Assembly: GCF_900618535.1 (NCBI RefSeq)
Contig: NZ_UYJA01000001.1
Coordinates: 1,302,001-1,366,000 of the forward strand
Length of the DNA stretch: 64,000 bases
From: Pseudomonas bubulae
GTDB lineage: Bacteria; Pseudomonadota; Gammaproteobacteria; Pseudomonadales; Pseudomonadaceae
Direction of reading: 5' to 3'
The notes beneath the pieces are model-generated. The model worked only from the letters and a program-made list of their open reading frames with translations, made no database searches and had not been told where the DNA came from. How positions within the stretch are numbered: position 1 is the stretch's first letter; each line of letters begins with the position of its first letter. Of the stretch, positions 34,005-42,617 are shown one piece after another. The translations under genes and the position numbers were made by a program.

Positions 34005-35300
34005 ATGATCACACCTACCTGTGCCCCCTCCCTGTTCACTTGCTCAAGAACCTCCCGTGGTACCCGCTCGCTGGTGTTGCTGGGCCTTGGCAGTATGGGG
34101 CTGGCGCTGCCCGTCAGCGGTATGGCCGAAGGCTTTATCGATGACACCAAGGCTACATTGACCCTGCGCAACGCCTATATCAACCGCAACTACACCAACC
34201 CTGACTACCCGCAAAGCAAGGCCGAAGAGTGGACGCAAAACTTCATTCTCGACGTCAAGTCCGGCTTTACCCAGGGCACTGTCGGTTTCGGAGTGGATGT
34301 ACTGGGGCTTTACTCGCAAAAACTCGACGGCGGCAAGGGCACGGTCGGTACTCAACTGTTACCGACCCACAGCGATGGTGAGCCCGCCGATAACTTTGGT
34401 CGTTTGGGTGTTGCGGCCAAGGCCAAAATCTCCAATACGGAACTGAAAATCGGCGAGTGGATGCCGGTACTGCCGATCCTGCGCTCGGACGATGGCCGCT
34501 CCTTGCCGCAAACCTTCCGTGGCGGCCAGATCACTTCAAAAGAAATCGCCGGGCTGAACCTCTACGGTGGCCAGTTCCGCGCCAACAGCCCGCGTAACGA
34601 CGCAAGCATGGAAGACATGTCGCTCAACGGCAAAGGTGCCTTTACCTCCGATCGCTTCAACTTTGCCGGCGGTGATTACAGCTTCAATGAAAAGCGTACC
34701 CAGGTCGGCCTGTGGTATGCCCAGCTGGAAGACATCTACCAGCAGCAATTTTTAAACGTGTTGCACAGCCAACCTGTTGGCGATGTGACGCTGGGCGCAA
34801 ACCTCGGTTATTTCTGGGGCAAGGAAGACGGTAACAAACTGGCGGGGGACCTGGACAATAGAACCGCCTACGCCCTGCTGTCGGCCAAATACAAGGGCAA
34901 CACTCTGTATGTGGGCCTGCAGAAAATCAGTGGCGACGATGGCTGGTTCAGGGTCAATGGCACCAGCGGCGGAACCCTGGCCAACGACAGCTACAACTCC
35001 AGCTATGACCTGGCCAAGGAGCGCTCCTGGCAAGTGCGTCATGACCTGGATTTCGCGGTGCTCGGCGTCCCCGGCCTGACCATGATGAACCGCTATATCA
35101 GTGGCGATAACATCCACACCGGCAGCATCACCGATGGCAAGGAATGGGGCCGCGAATCGGAACTGGCTTACACCGTACAGGCCGGTACGTTCAAGGACCT
35201 TAACCTACGCTGGCGCAATGCGAGTATCCGACGCGACTACAGCACCCACGAATTCGACGAAAACCGCATCTTTATCAGCTATCCGTTGTCGTTGCTGTAA
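34005..35300 (+). CDS. OprD-family outer-membrane porin
   Basis: 431-residue substrate-specific porin of the OprD/OccD-OccK family. The N-terminal about 40 residues include an export signal (GLGSMGLALPVSGMA, cut before EG), followed by FIDDTKATLTLRNAYINRNY, the usual OprD start, with repeated beta strands (QTFRGGQITSKEIAGLNLYGGQFR, SYDLAKERSWQVRHDLDFAV) and a terminal strand FISYPLSLL. The family imports small organic acids and amino acids. The position before uronate dehydrogenase and a TRAP transporter suggests uronate entry, which is an inference. AGGAG (33992-33996) precedes the ATG. Confidence 0.93.
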   Translation: MITPTCAPSLFTCSRTSRGTRSLVLLGLGSMGLALPVSGMAEGFIDDTKATLTLRNAYINRNYTNPDYPQSKAEEWTQNFILDVKSGFTQGTVGFGVDVLGLYSQKLDGGKGTVGTQLLPTHSDGEPADNFGRLGVAAKAKISNTELKIGEWMPVLPILRSDDGRSLPQTFRGGQITSKEIAGLNLYGGQFRANSPRNDASMEDMSLNGKGAFTSDRFNFAGGDYSFNEKRTQVGLWYAQLEDIYQQQFLNVLHSQPVGDVTLGANLGYFWGKEDGNKLAGDLDNRTAYALLSAKYKGNTLYVGLQKISGDDGWFRVNGTSGGTLANDSYNSSYDLAKERSWQVRHDLDFAVLGVPGLTMMNRYISGDNIHTGSITDGKEWGRESELAYTVQAGTFKDLNLRWRNASIRRDYSTHEFDENRIFISYPLSLL

Positions 35301-35328
35301 GTCATGTCTGTGCCATCGGGGGGCGCTT

Positions 35329-35432
35329 GCGACCCTCACCCCTGCCCTCTCCCAAAGGGAGAGGGGGCTGATGTGTGGTGTTACGCAGAACTGCTTTTGC
35401 CTTCAGTCCCCTCTCCCTTTGGGAGAGGGTGC
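35329..35432. repeat. Pair of inverted repeats, CCCTCTCCC type
   Basis: Two palindromes CCCTCTCCC-AAA-GGGAGAGGG (35345-35365) and CCCTCTCCC-TTT-GGGAGAGGG (35409-35429), complementary to each other as well, span most of the porin-udh gap. A similar short dispersed repeat occurs in many proteobacteria. It may end the porin transcript. Confidence 0.75.
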
Positions 35433-35462
35433 TTTTGGTGAATAATCCAGATCACTTGTGCA

Positions 35463-35491
35463 TTGACAACCACCGCAATGACTGTGAATAA
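35463..35491 (+). promoter_or_regulatory. Predicted promoter of the udh operon
   Basis: TTGACA (35463-35468), 17-nt spacer, GAATAA (35486-35491). GTGAATAATCCA occurs twice (35438-35449 and 35484-35495). AAGTCATACGA (35500-35510) is one mismatch from the GntR/FadR-type consensus. Confidence 0.55.
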
Positions 35492-35518
35492 TCCAACCCA
35501 AGTCATACGACAACTGAC

Positions 35519-35526
35519 AATAACAA
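35519..35526 (+). promoter_or_regulatory. Crc/Hfq-type motif in the udh leader
   Basis: AATAACAA matches AAYAANAA exactly and ends 18 nt before the udh start. Confidence 0.55.
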
Positions 35527-35544
35527 GTACGACAGGGCCCTTTG

Positions 35545-36372
35545 ATGACAACCACACACACTGTCCAAACCCCCTTCAATCGCCTTCTCCTCACCGGTGC
35601 TGCTGGCGGTCTGGGGAAGGTGCTACGCGAAACCCTCAAGCCCTACGCCAGGGTGCTGCGACTTTCAGATATCGCCGCAATGGCTCCTGCTGCCGACAGC
35701 CGCGAGGAAGTGTTCATCTGCGACCTTGCCGACAAACAGGCCGTCCACCAGCTGGTTGAAGGGGTAGACGCCATCCTGCACTTTGGCGGTGTCTCGGTGG
35801 AGCGCCCGTTCGAAGAGATCCTCGGCCCCAATATCAGCGGCATTTTCCATATCTACGAAGCGGCACGCCGACATGGCGTCAAACGGGTGATTTTCGCCAG
35901 TTCCAATCATGTCATCGGGTTCTACAAACAGGACCAGACCCTGGATGCCCACTCCCCGCGCCGGCCTGACAGTTACTACGGGCTGTCCAAGTCTTATGGC
36001 GAAGACATGGCCACCTTCTACTTCGATCGCTATGGCATCGAAACCGTCAGCATCCGCATCGGTTCCTCGTTCCCCGAGCCGCAAAACCGCCGGATGATGA
36101 GCACCTGGCTGAGCTTTGCTGACCTTACACAGCTGCTCGAGCGCTCGCTGTACACGCCGGATGTCGGCCACACCGTGGTCTATGGCGCCTCCAACAACCT
36201 CAATGTGTGGTGGGACAACCGCTATGCCGCCCACCTGGGTTTTGAGCCCAGAGACACCTCTGAAGTGTTTCGCGACAAGATCGAAGCTCAGCCGATGCCT
36301 GCGGCCAATGACCCGAGCATGGTTTACCAGGGCGGTGCCTTCGTGGCTGCCGGCCCGTTTGGCGACGAATAA
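35545..36372 (+). CDS. udh: Uronate dehydrogenase (NAD)
   Basis: Oxidises D-galacturonate or D-glucuronate to the aldarolactone with NAD. 275 residues, as in the Pseudomonas syringae enzyme. Extended short-chain dehydrogenase fold: Rossmann glycines in LLTGAAGGLGK (residues 16-25), D60-L61 in the adenine pocket region ICDLADK, and the catalytic Y145-x3-K149 in SYYGLSKSYGED, with FASSNHVIG before it. I chose ATG 35545 (MTTTHTVQTPF) over an adjacent TTG. It heads the operon udh-lactonase-dctP-dctQ-dctM. Confidence 0.93.
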   Translation: MTTTHTVQTPFNRLLLTGAAGGLGKVLRETLKPYARVLRLSDIAAMAPAADSREEVFICDLADKQAVHQLVEGVDAILHFGGVSVERPFEEILGPNISGIFHIYEAARRHGVKRVIFASSNHVIGFYKQDQTLDAHSPRRPDSYYGLSKSYGEDMATFYFDRYGIETVSIRIGSSFPEPQNRRMMSTWLSFADLTQLLERSLYTPDVGHTVVYGASNNLNVWWDNRYAAHLGFEPRDTSEVFRDKIEAQPMPAANDPSMVYQGGAFVAAGPFGDE

Positions 36373-36416
36373 ATACGCCCCTGCCACCAAAACAAGATCA
36401 CAGAGGTCGAGGCATC

Positions 36417-37304
36417 ATGACAGCTGAACTGATTCTCGATGCACGTAATGCCACCGGCGAAAGCCCGGTCTGGAGCATCGCGGAGCAGGCACTTTACTGG
36501 GTGGATATCCCGGCAAAACGCTTGCATCGCTGGAGCCCCGCCGATGGTAAAGAGCACAGTTGGCAAGCCTCGCAAATGCTCGCCTGCATTGCTCAGACAG
36601 GTCATGGCAGTTGGATCGCCGCGATGGAAAACGGTCTGTTCGCTATCACCCCTCACGCCGATGGCAGCCTCGACAGTCGTTTGCTGGCCAGCGTGACCCA
36701 TGCCCTGCCAGGCATGCGCTTCAATGATGGCCGCTGCGACCGCCAGGGCCGCTTCTGGGCGGGCACCATGGTGATGGACATGGCCGCCGGCGCCCCGGTG
36801 GGCGCCATGTACCGCTACAACGTAGGCCAGACCGAGCCGCTCAAGGCACAACTGCAGGGCTTGATCGTGCCCAACGGCCTGGCGTTCAGCCCCGATGGCA
36901 AAACCCTGTACCTGTCGGACTCACACCCGGACGTGCAAAAAATCTGGGCTTTTGACTACGACACCGACACGGGTACCCCTCACAACCGTCGCCTGTTTGT
37001 GGACATGGGCGAGCACCCGGGTCGCCCCGATGGCGCCGCCGTGGATGCCGAGGGCTGCTACTGGATTTGCGGCAACGATGCCGGGCTGATCCATCGCTTT
37101 ACCCCGCAAGGCAAGCTCGACCGCTCCCTGACCGTACCCGTGAAAAAACCGGCGATGTGCGCTTTTGGCGGCGCTGATCTGGACACCCTGTTTGTGACCT
37201 CGATCCGCCCTGCAGGCGATCTCGCCGACCAGCCGTTGGCAGGAGGCGTGTTTGCCCTCCGCCCCGGGGTCAAGGGCTTGCCGGAGCCACTACTGAATAA
37301 CTGA
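36417..37304 (+). CDS. SMP-30/gluconolactonase family lactonase, probable aldarolactonase
   Basis: 295-residue six-bladed propeller of the SMP-30/regucalcin family. Metal ligands are recognisable: E15 in GESPVWS, the Asn of MRFNDGRCDRQGRFWAGTM, and the Asn/Asp in VPNGLAFSPDGKTLYLSDSHPD. In pseudomonads the gene next to udh encodes an enzyme that opens the lactone made by Udh (galactaro- or glucaro-lactone), so this is the likely role here rather than glucono-lactone hydrolysis; the distinction rests on context. GAGG-rich sequence precedes the ATG, 44 bp after udh. Confidence 0.88.
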   Translation: MTAELILDARNATGESPVWSIAEQALYWVDIPAKRLHRWSPADGKEHSWQASQMLACIAQTGHGSWIAAMENGLFAITPHADGSLDSRLLASVTHALPGMRFNDGRCDRQGRFWAGTMVMDMAAGAPVGAMYRYNVGQTEPLKAQLQGLIVPNGLAFSPDGKTLYLSDSHPDVQKIWAFDYDTDTGTPHNRRLFVDMGEHPGRPDGAAVDAEGCYWICGNDAGLIHRFTPQGKLDRSLTVPVKKPAMCAFGGADLDTLFVTSIRPAGDLADQPLAGGVFALRPGVKGLPEPLLNN

Positions 37305-37324
37305 CAACCGATCCAACACCTTGA

Positions 37325-37335
37325 AATAACAAAAA
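37325..37335 (+). promoter_or_regulatory. Crc/Hfq-type A-rich motifs in the dctP leader
   Basis: Overlapping AATAACAA (37325-37332) and AACAAAAA (37328-37335), both exact AAYAANAA matches, just before TTGGAG, the dctP ribosome binding site. Confidence 0.65.
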
Positions 37336-37353
37336 CAATATTTGGAGTGACCC

Positions 37354-38337
37354 ATGGATTTCAAACGCACCCTGCTGATTGCTGCTCTCCCCCTGGCCTT
37401 CTGCCTCTCAGGCGTGGCCCAGGCCGAAATCAAGATCAAGTTCGCCGAGGTTCATCCCACTGGCTATCCGCCGGTGCTGGCCGAACAGGAAATGGGCAAA
37501 AAGCTTCAGGAACAGAGCAACGGCGATATTTCTTTCAAGATGTTTGCTGGTGGCGTACTGGGTTCAGAGAAAGAAGTGGTCGAACAATTGCAGTCCGGCG
37601 CGGTGCAGATGACCCGGGTCAGCCTCGGCATCCTTGGTCCGGTAGTACCGGAAACCAATGCCTTCAACCTGCCGTTCGTGTTCCGCGACCAAGCCCATAT
37701 GCGCAAGATCATCGACGGCGAAATCGGCCAGGAGATGCTGGATAAAATCACCAACTCCGACTTCAATATGGTCGCGCTGGCCTGGATGGACGGCGGCACA
37801 CGCAACCTGTACACAAAAAAACCGGTACGTGAGATTGCCGACCTCAAAGGCATGAAAATCCGCGTACAAGGCAACCCGGTGTTTATCGACACCATCAACG
37901 ACATGGGTGGCAATGGCATTGCCATGGCCACCGGCGAGATTTTCAGCGCCCTGCAGACCGGCGTGATCGATGGCGCAGAGAACAACCCGCCGACCTTCCT
38001 TGAGCACAACCACTACCAGAACGCCAAGTACTTCACCTGGACCGACCACCTGATCCTCCCCGAGCCGATCGTGATCGCCAAGACCACCTGGGCCAAACTC
38101 AGCCCCGAGCAACAAGCCCTGGTGCAAAAACTGGCCCGTGAAGCGCAAATGGAAGAGCGAGTGATCTGGGACAAAAAATCCGCAGAGAGCGAAACCAAAC
38201 TCAAAACTGCCGGCGTGGAATTCATCACCCTCACCCCAGAGCAGAAAAAAGCCTTCTACGACGCCACCCAGCCGGTTCGCGACAAGTACGGTGCCAACTA
38301 CAAAGATCTGATCTCGCGCATCGAAGCCGTCCAATAA
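37354..38337 (+). CDS. dctP: TRAP transporter periplasmic solute-binding protein (DctP)
   Basis: 327-residue binding protein with a cleavable signal peptide (about 1-24, ending GVAQA). The DctP fold is clear: IKIKFAEVHPTGYPPVLAEQEMG, and the carboxylate-binding Arg R170 in LKGMKIRVQGNPVFIDTINDMGGN with SALQTGVIDGAENNPPTF after it. In other pseudomonads the DctP next to udh binds uronic acids; the same is inferred here. TTGGAG lies 8-9 nt before the ATG. Confidence 0.94.
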   Translation: MDFKRTLLIAALPLAFCLSGVAQAEIKIKFAEVHPTGYPPVLAEQEMGKKLQEQSNGDISFKMFAGGVLGSEKEVVEQLQSGAVQMTRVSLGILGPVVPETNAFNLPFVFRDQAHMRKIIDGEIGQEMLDKITNSDFNMVALAWMDGGTRNLYTKKPVREIADLKGMKIRVQGNPVFIDTINDMGGNGIAMATGEIFSALQTGVIDGAENNPPTFLEHNHYQNAKYFTWTDHLILPEPIVIAKTTWAKLSPEQQALVQKLAREAQMEERVIWDKKSAESETKLKTAGVEFITLTPEQKKAFYDATQPVRDKYGANYKDLISRIEAVQ

Positions 38338-38350
38338 GCCAGTCCGATAA

Positions 38351-38384
38351 CGCCGCCGCAACGGGCGCAAGCCCGTTTGCCGCG
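38351..38384 (+). other. Hairpin between dctP and dctQ
   Basis: ACGGGC (38361-38366), GCAA tetraloop, GCCCGT (38371-38376), with further pairing of the flanking GCA and TGC. No T run. In transporter operons such a hairpin after the binding-protein gene can raise its mRNA level over the downstream genes. Confidence 0.6.
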
Positions 38385-38398
38385 TAGTGGTGAGCCCC

Positions 38399-38926
38399 AT
38401 GAAAAATACCGTACTGCGCTTTAATGACTTGCTGTACAGGGCCTGCATCGGGATCGCCGGTTTGTCGGTGCTGACCATGACCTTGATCATCCCCTGGGGC
38501 ATTTTTGCCCGCTACGTGCTGGGCAGCGGCTCCAGCTGGCCCGAGCCCACCGCCATTCTGCTGATGGTGGTGTTTACCTTCTTTGGCGCTGCCGCCAGCT
38601 ACCGTGCCGGTGCCCATATGGCAGTGGCGATGGCGGTCGAGCGCATGCCGGCCCATGTCCGCAAACTGGCCGCGGTGCTGGTGCAAATCCTGATGGTCAT
38701 CGTCTGCCTGTTCATGACGGTCAAGGGCTTCAAACTGTGCGCGACCACCTGGAACCAGTTTCTTGGCGAAATGCCGGGTTTGCGCGTAGGCATCTCCTAT
38801 CTGCCTATCCCGCTGGGCGGCATCGTGACCCTGATCTTCGTCCTGGAAAAACTCTTCCTGGGTGACCAAAGCCACCGCCGTGCCGTGCGGTTCGACATTG
38901 TAGAAGCCAGCGAAGAGGCCGTATAA
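38399..38926 (+). CDS. dctQ: TRAP transporter small permease subunit (DctQ)
   Basis: 175-residue inner-membrane protein with four predicted helices (about 16-38, 48-68, 90-110, 128-150), as in DctQ. Contains GIFARYVLGSGSSWPEPTAILLMVVFTFFGAAASYRAGAHMAVAM, the family core. ATG 38399 is favoured over an in-frame GTG at 38387 since GTGAG lies 5-6 nt before it. The stop TAA is directly followed by the dctM ATG. Confidence 0.92.
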   Translation: MKNTVLRFNDLLYRACIGIAGLSVLTMTLIIPWGIFARYVLGSGSSWPEPTAILLMVVFTFFGAAASYRAGAHMAVAMAVERMPAHVRKLAAVLVQILMVIVCLFMTVKGFKLCATTWNQFLGEMPGLRVGISYLPIPLGGIVTLIFVLEKLFLGDQSHRRAVRFDIVEASEEAV

Positions 38927-40207
38927 ATGGACGCTTTCGTACTGTTGGGCAGTTTTATCGCCCTGATCCTTATCGGCATGCCGGTCGCCTACGCGCTGGG
39001 CCTGTCGGCACTCGTCGGCGCCTGGTGGATCGATATCCCGTTCGATGCCCTGATGATTCAAGTCGCTGGCGGGGTTAACAAGTTCTCGCTGCTGGCCATC
39101 CCGTTTTTTGTCCTGGCCGGTGCAATCATGGCCGAAGGCGGCATGTCACGTCGGCTGGTGGCCTTTGCCGGGGTATTGGTAGGGTTTGTGCGCGGCGGTC
39201 TGTCGCTGGTCAATATCGTCGCCTCGACCTTCTTTGGCGCGATTTCCGGCTCTTCCGTCGCCGACACCGCTTCCGTGGGCTCGGTACTGATTCCGGAAAT
39301 GGAGCGCGCCGGTTACCCCCGTGAGTTCTCCACGGCGGTAACGGTCAGCGGCTCGGTACAGGCTTTGCTCACCCCGCCCAGCCACAACTCGGTGCTGTAC
39401 TCGCTGGCAGCGGGGGGCACGGTATCGATCGCTTCGCTGTTTATGGCCGGGATCATGCCGGGGTTGTTGCTCAGCGCAGTGATGATGGGCCTGTGCATGA
39501 TCTTTGCGCGCAGACGCAACTACCCCAAGGGTGAAGTGATCCCGCTGCGCACCGCGCTGAAAATCGCCGGTGAAGCGATGTGGGGCCTGATGGCCATGGT
39601 CATCATCCTTGGCGGCATCCTCACTGGCGTCTTCACTGCCACCGAGTCGGCGGCGGTCGCGGTGGTGTGGTCGTTCTTCGTCACCATGTTCATTTACCGC
39701 GACTACAAGTGGCGTGATCTGCCCAAGCTGATGCATCGGGCGGTGCGTACCATTTCCATCGTGATGATCCTGATCGGCTTTGCTGCCAGCTTCGGTTACA
39801 TCCTGACGCTGATGGAAATCCCGATGAAGATCACCACCGCGTTCCTGACCCTGTCGGATAACCGCTACGTGATCCTGATGTGCATCAACGTCATGTTGTT
39901 GTTGCTGGGCACGGTGATGGACATGGCGCCGCTGATCCTGATCCTCACCCCGATCCTGCTGCCGGTGATTATCGGTATCGGTGTCGACCCGGTGCATTTT
40001 GGCATGATCATGCTGGTCAACCTGGGCATCGGCCTGATCACACCGCCGGTGGGCGCGGTGCTGTTCGTGGGTGCAGCCGTGGGCAAGGTCACCATCGAAA
40101 ACACCGTTAAAGCGCTGCTGCCATTCTACCTGGCACTGTTTATGGTGCTGATGCTGGTGACCTACGTTCCGGCCATCTCGCTGTGGTTGCCAAACCTGGT
40201 GCTGTAA
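38927..40207 (+). CDS. dctM: TRAP transporter large permease subunit (DctM)
   Basis: 426-residue ion-coupled permease with about 12 helices. Family features: IPFFVLAGAIMAEGGMSRRLV, STFFGAISGSSVADTASVGSVLIPEM, LTPPSHNSVLYSLAAGG, and NLGIGLITPPVGAVLFVGAAVGK near the C-terminus. It works with DctP and DctQ in sodium-driven uptake. No terminator apart from a compact REP hairpin is visible after it. Confidence 0.95.
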   Translation: MDAFVLLGSFIALILIGMPVAYALGLSALVGAWWIDIPFDALMIQVAGGVNKFSLLAIPFFVLAGAIMAEGGMSRRLVAFAGVLVGFVRGGLSLVNIVASTFFGAISGSSVADTASVGSVLIPEMERAGYPREFSTAVTVSGSVQALLTPPSHNSVLYSLAAGGTVSIASLFMAGIMPGLLLSAVMMGLCMIFARRRNYPKGEVIPLRTALKIAGEAMWGLMAMVIILGGILTGVFTATESAAVAVVWSFFVTMFIYRDYKWRDLPKLMHRAVRTISIVMILIGFAASFGYILTLMEIPMKITTAFLTLSDNRYVILMCINVMLLLLGTVMDMAPLILILTPILLPVIIGIGVDPVHFGMIMLVNLGIGLITPPVGAVLFVGAAVGKVTIENTVKALLPFYLALFMVLMLVTYVPAISLWLPNLVL

Positions 40208-40218
40208 CCCCGCCTTAC

Positions 40219-40252
40219 CCCTGTGGGAGCGAGCAAGCCCGCTCCCACAGGG
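40219..40252. repeat. Compact REP hairpin after dctM
   Basis: CCCTGTGGGAGC (40219-40230) and GCTCCCACAGGG (40241-40252) enclose 10 nt with the CAAGC REP centre. A single folded unit rather than a spaced pair. Confidence 0.85.
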
Positions 40253-40295
40253 ATATTAAAGCGGCTCTATTTCCAGCCAAGGAGGCTGGTTGCTT

Positions 40296-41207
40296 ATGTC
40301 TGCTCCTGCGTTGTTCCCCCGCCATATCGCAGTATTGATTCTGGTACTGCTGGCCTGCGCTTTTGCGGGCAATCATATCGCCGCCCGGATTGCCTTCGAC
40401 CACGACACCGGTTTGCTGCTGGCGATTCTATGTCGTGCTGGCGTGACCTTGCTGGTATTGACCGGCCTGGTGCTATGGCAACGCGAGCGCCCTCGGCTAA
40501 CCCCCGCCAACTGGCGTTGGCAATTGCTGTTGGGATTGCTGATCGCAGCACAAAGCTTCTGCATTTATTCAGCCGTGGCCCGTATCCCCGTGGCCCTGGC
40601 ATTGTTGATCGGCAATATGGCACCGATCCTGCTGGTACTGCTGACCTGGGCCCTGGGCGGTGCGGCACCCACCCTGCGGGCGGCACTGCTGATGGGGTTG
40701 ATCATGTGCGGCCTGGTGTTTGCCCTCGACGTGCCCGAACGACTGTCCAGCCAGGCCTCCACCGAGGCACAGTGGCTCGAAGGCATCCTTTTCGGCTTTG
40801 CTGCCGCTTGCGTGTTTGCCTGTGCGCTATGGATCACCGATCACAAACTCTCGAGCCTGCGCGGTACGGTGCGTAGCATGCTGACCATGCTTATCGTATT
40901 TTGTGCGGCAGCCCTGGCCGGGGTCAGCGGGGTGCTGCCGGGCGGGGTGTCGCTGCCCTCCTCGTCTACCGGCTGGACAGCCCTGGCCTTTCTGGTTGCG
41001 CTTTACGGGCTGGGCTTCTGCCTGTTGTTTATCTGCATGACGCGGCTGAACATGGCCCGCAACGCACCGGTAATGAACGTCGAACCGGTGGCGAGCCTGC
41101 TGTTTGGCTGGCTGATTCTTGACCAGTTGCTCAGCAGCGGCCAGATCATCGGCGGCCTGATTGTGGTCGCGGGCATTGTGATGCTGACCTGGCCGCGCAA
41201 AGCATAG
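40296..41207 (+). CDS. DMT-superfamily transporter (EamA domains)
   Basis: 303-residue inner-membrane protein with ten predicted helices in two EamA-like repeats (about 8-140 and 158-300). Typical features: LLACAFAGNHIAARIAF in the first helix, IYSAVARIPVALALLIGNMAPILLVLLTW, and the second-repeat RNAPVMNVEPVASLLFGWLILDQLLSSGQIIGGLIVVAGI. Substrate unknown. AAGGAGG lies 10 nt before ATG 40296; an in-frame TTG at 40290 is too close to it. No evident tie to the uronate operon beyond position. Confidence 0.9.
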   Translation: MSAPALFPRHIAVLILVLLACAFAGNHIAARIAFDHDTGLLLAILCRAGVTLLVLTGLVLWQRERPRLTPANWRWQLLLGLLIAAQSFCIYSAVARIPVALALLIGNMAPILLVLLTWALGGAAPTLRAALLMGLIMCGLVFALDVPERLSSQASTEAQWLEGILFGFAAACVFACALWITDHKLSSLRGTVRSMLTMLIVFCAAALAGVSGVLPGGVSLPSSSTGWTALAFLVALYGLGFCLLFICMTRLNMARNAPVMNVEPVASLLFGWLILDQLLSSGQIIGGLIVVAGIVMLTWPRKA

Positions 41208-41273
41208 ATCCAGATCAATAGCCGGGAGCAAGGGCTCGACTACCATCGCGCCTTTTTTGCGAACGAACTGACT

Positions 41274-42614
41274 ATGCGCCTTGCTCCGCCCGAACTCCTC
41301 GCCCCTGCCGGCACCCTGAAAAATATGCGCTATGCCTTCGCGTATGGCGCCGACGCGGTGTATGCGGGCCAACCACGCTACAGCTTGCGCGTGCGCAACA
41401 ACGAATTCGACCACACCAACCTGGCCATTGGCATCGCCGAAGCCCAGGCTCAGGGCAAGCGTTTTTACGTGGTGGTCAATATCGCCCCGCACAACGCCAA
41501 GCTGCGTACCTTTCTCAAGGATCTGGAGCCGGTGATTGCCATGGCACCGGATGCGCTGATCATGTCCGACCCGGGCCTGATCATGCTGGTGCGCAAAAAC
41601 TTCCCCCATGTGCCGATTCACTTGTCGGTTCAGGCCAATACCGTGAACTGGGCCAGTGTTGAATTCTGGCGCCAGCAGGGTCTGAGCCGCATCATCCTGT
41701 CCCGGGAGTTGTCGCTGGAAGAGATCGAAGAAATCCGTCAGCAAGTACCCGATATGGAGCTGGAGATTTTCGTACATGGCGCGCTATGCATGGCCTACTC
41801 CGGGCGCTGCCTGTTATCTGGCTACATGAACAAGCGAGATGCCAACCAGGGCAGCTGCACCAATGCCTGCCGCTGGAAGTACGAGGCCAAACCGGGTACA
41901 GAAAACGAGCTGGGCAATATCGTCAATGTGGTCGAGCCAACCCTGGGCGTGGGTGCGCCGACTGACGAAGTGTTTGTGCTGAACGAAGCCAACCGTGCCG
42001 ATGAACCGATGACCGCGTTCGAGGACGAACACGGTACTTACATCATGAACTCCAAGGATCTGCGTGCTGTACAGCATGTGGCGCGGCTGGCGGAAATGGG
42101 CGTGCATTCGCTGAAGATCGAGGGCCGCACCAAGTCGCACTTTTACTGCGCACGGGCCACCCAGGTGTATCGCAAGGCCATCGATGATGCGGTGGCGGGT
42201 CGTGAGTTTGACCGCAGCCTGATGACCGATCTGGAGTCCCTGGCCCAGCGCGGCTATACCGAAGGGTTCTTGCGCCGCCATGTCCACGATGAATACCAGA
42301 ACTACCTGCATGGCAGTTCATTGTCCCATCGCCAGCAGTTTGTCGGGGAATTGACCGGCGAACGACGCAATGGCCTGGCCGAAGTCAAAGTGAAAAACCG
42401 ATTTGCTTTGGGCGATCATCTGGAGCTGATGACACCCCACGGCAACTATCACTTTGATCTGGAACGTTTGCTTAACAGTGCAGGCTTGCCGACCCAAGTG
42501 GCGCCGGGTGATGGCCACACGGTGTACCTGCCGATCCCCGAACAGGTGGACTTGAACTACGGGTTGTTGATGCGGGATTTGACGGTGAGCGAGGTGATGG
42601 AACGTTCGGCGTGA
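41274..42614 (+). CDS. trhP: Peptidase U32 family tRNA hydroxylation protein TrhP (YegQ)
   Basis: 446-residue protein of the U32 family. The signature is EIFVHGALCMAYSGRCLLSGYMNKRDANQGSCTNACRWKY with the conserved cysteines that probably bind an Fe-S cluster (about residues 168-205). E. coli YegQ/TrhP is needed for prephenate-dependent 5-hydroxyuridine formation in tRNA wobble positions; peptidase activity is not expected. The start LAPPELLAPAGTLKNMRYAFAYGADAVYAG matches the family. A BIME follows. Confidence 0.93.
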   Translation: MRLAPPELLAPAGTLKNMRYAFAYGADAVYAGQPRYSLRVRNNEFDHTNLAIGIAEAQAQGKRFYVVVNIAPHNAKLRTFLKDLEPVIAMAPDALIMSDPGLIMLVRKNFPHVPIHLSVQANTVNWASVEFWRQQGLSRIILSRELSLEEIEEIRQQVPDMELEIFVHGALCMAYSGRCLLSGYMNKRDANQGSCTNACRWKYEAKPGTENELGNIVNVVEPTLGVGAPTDEVFVLNEANRADEPMTAFEDEHGTYIMNSKDLRAVQHVARLAEMGVHSLKIEGRTKSHFYCARATQVYRKAIDDAVAGREFDRSLMTDLESLAQRGYTEGFLRRHVHDEYQNYLHGSSLSHRQQFVGELTGERRNGLAEVKVKNRFALGDHLELMTPHGNYHFDLERLLNSAGLPTQVAPGDGHTVYLPIPEQVDLNYGLLMRDLTVSEVMERSA

Positions 42615-42617
42615 CCA

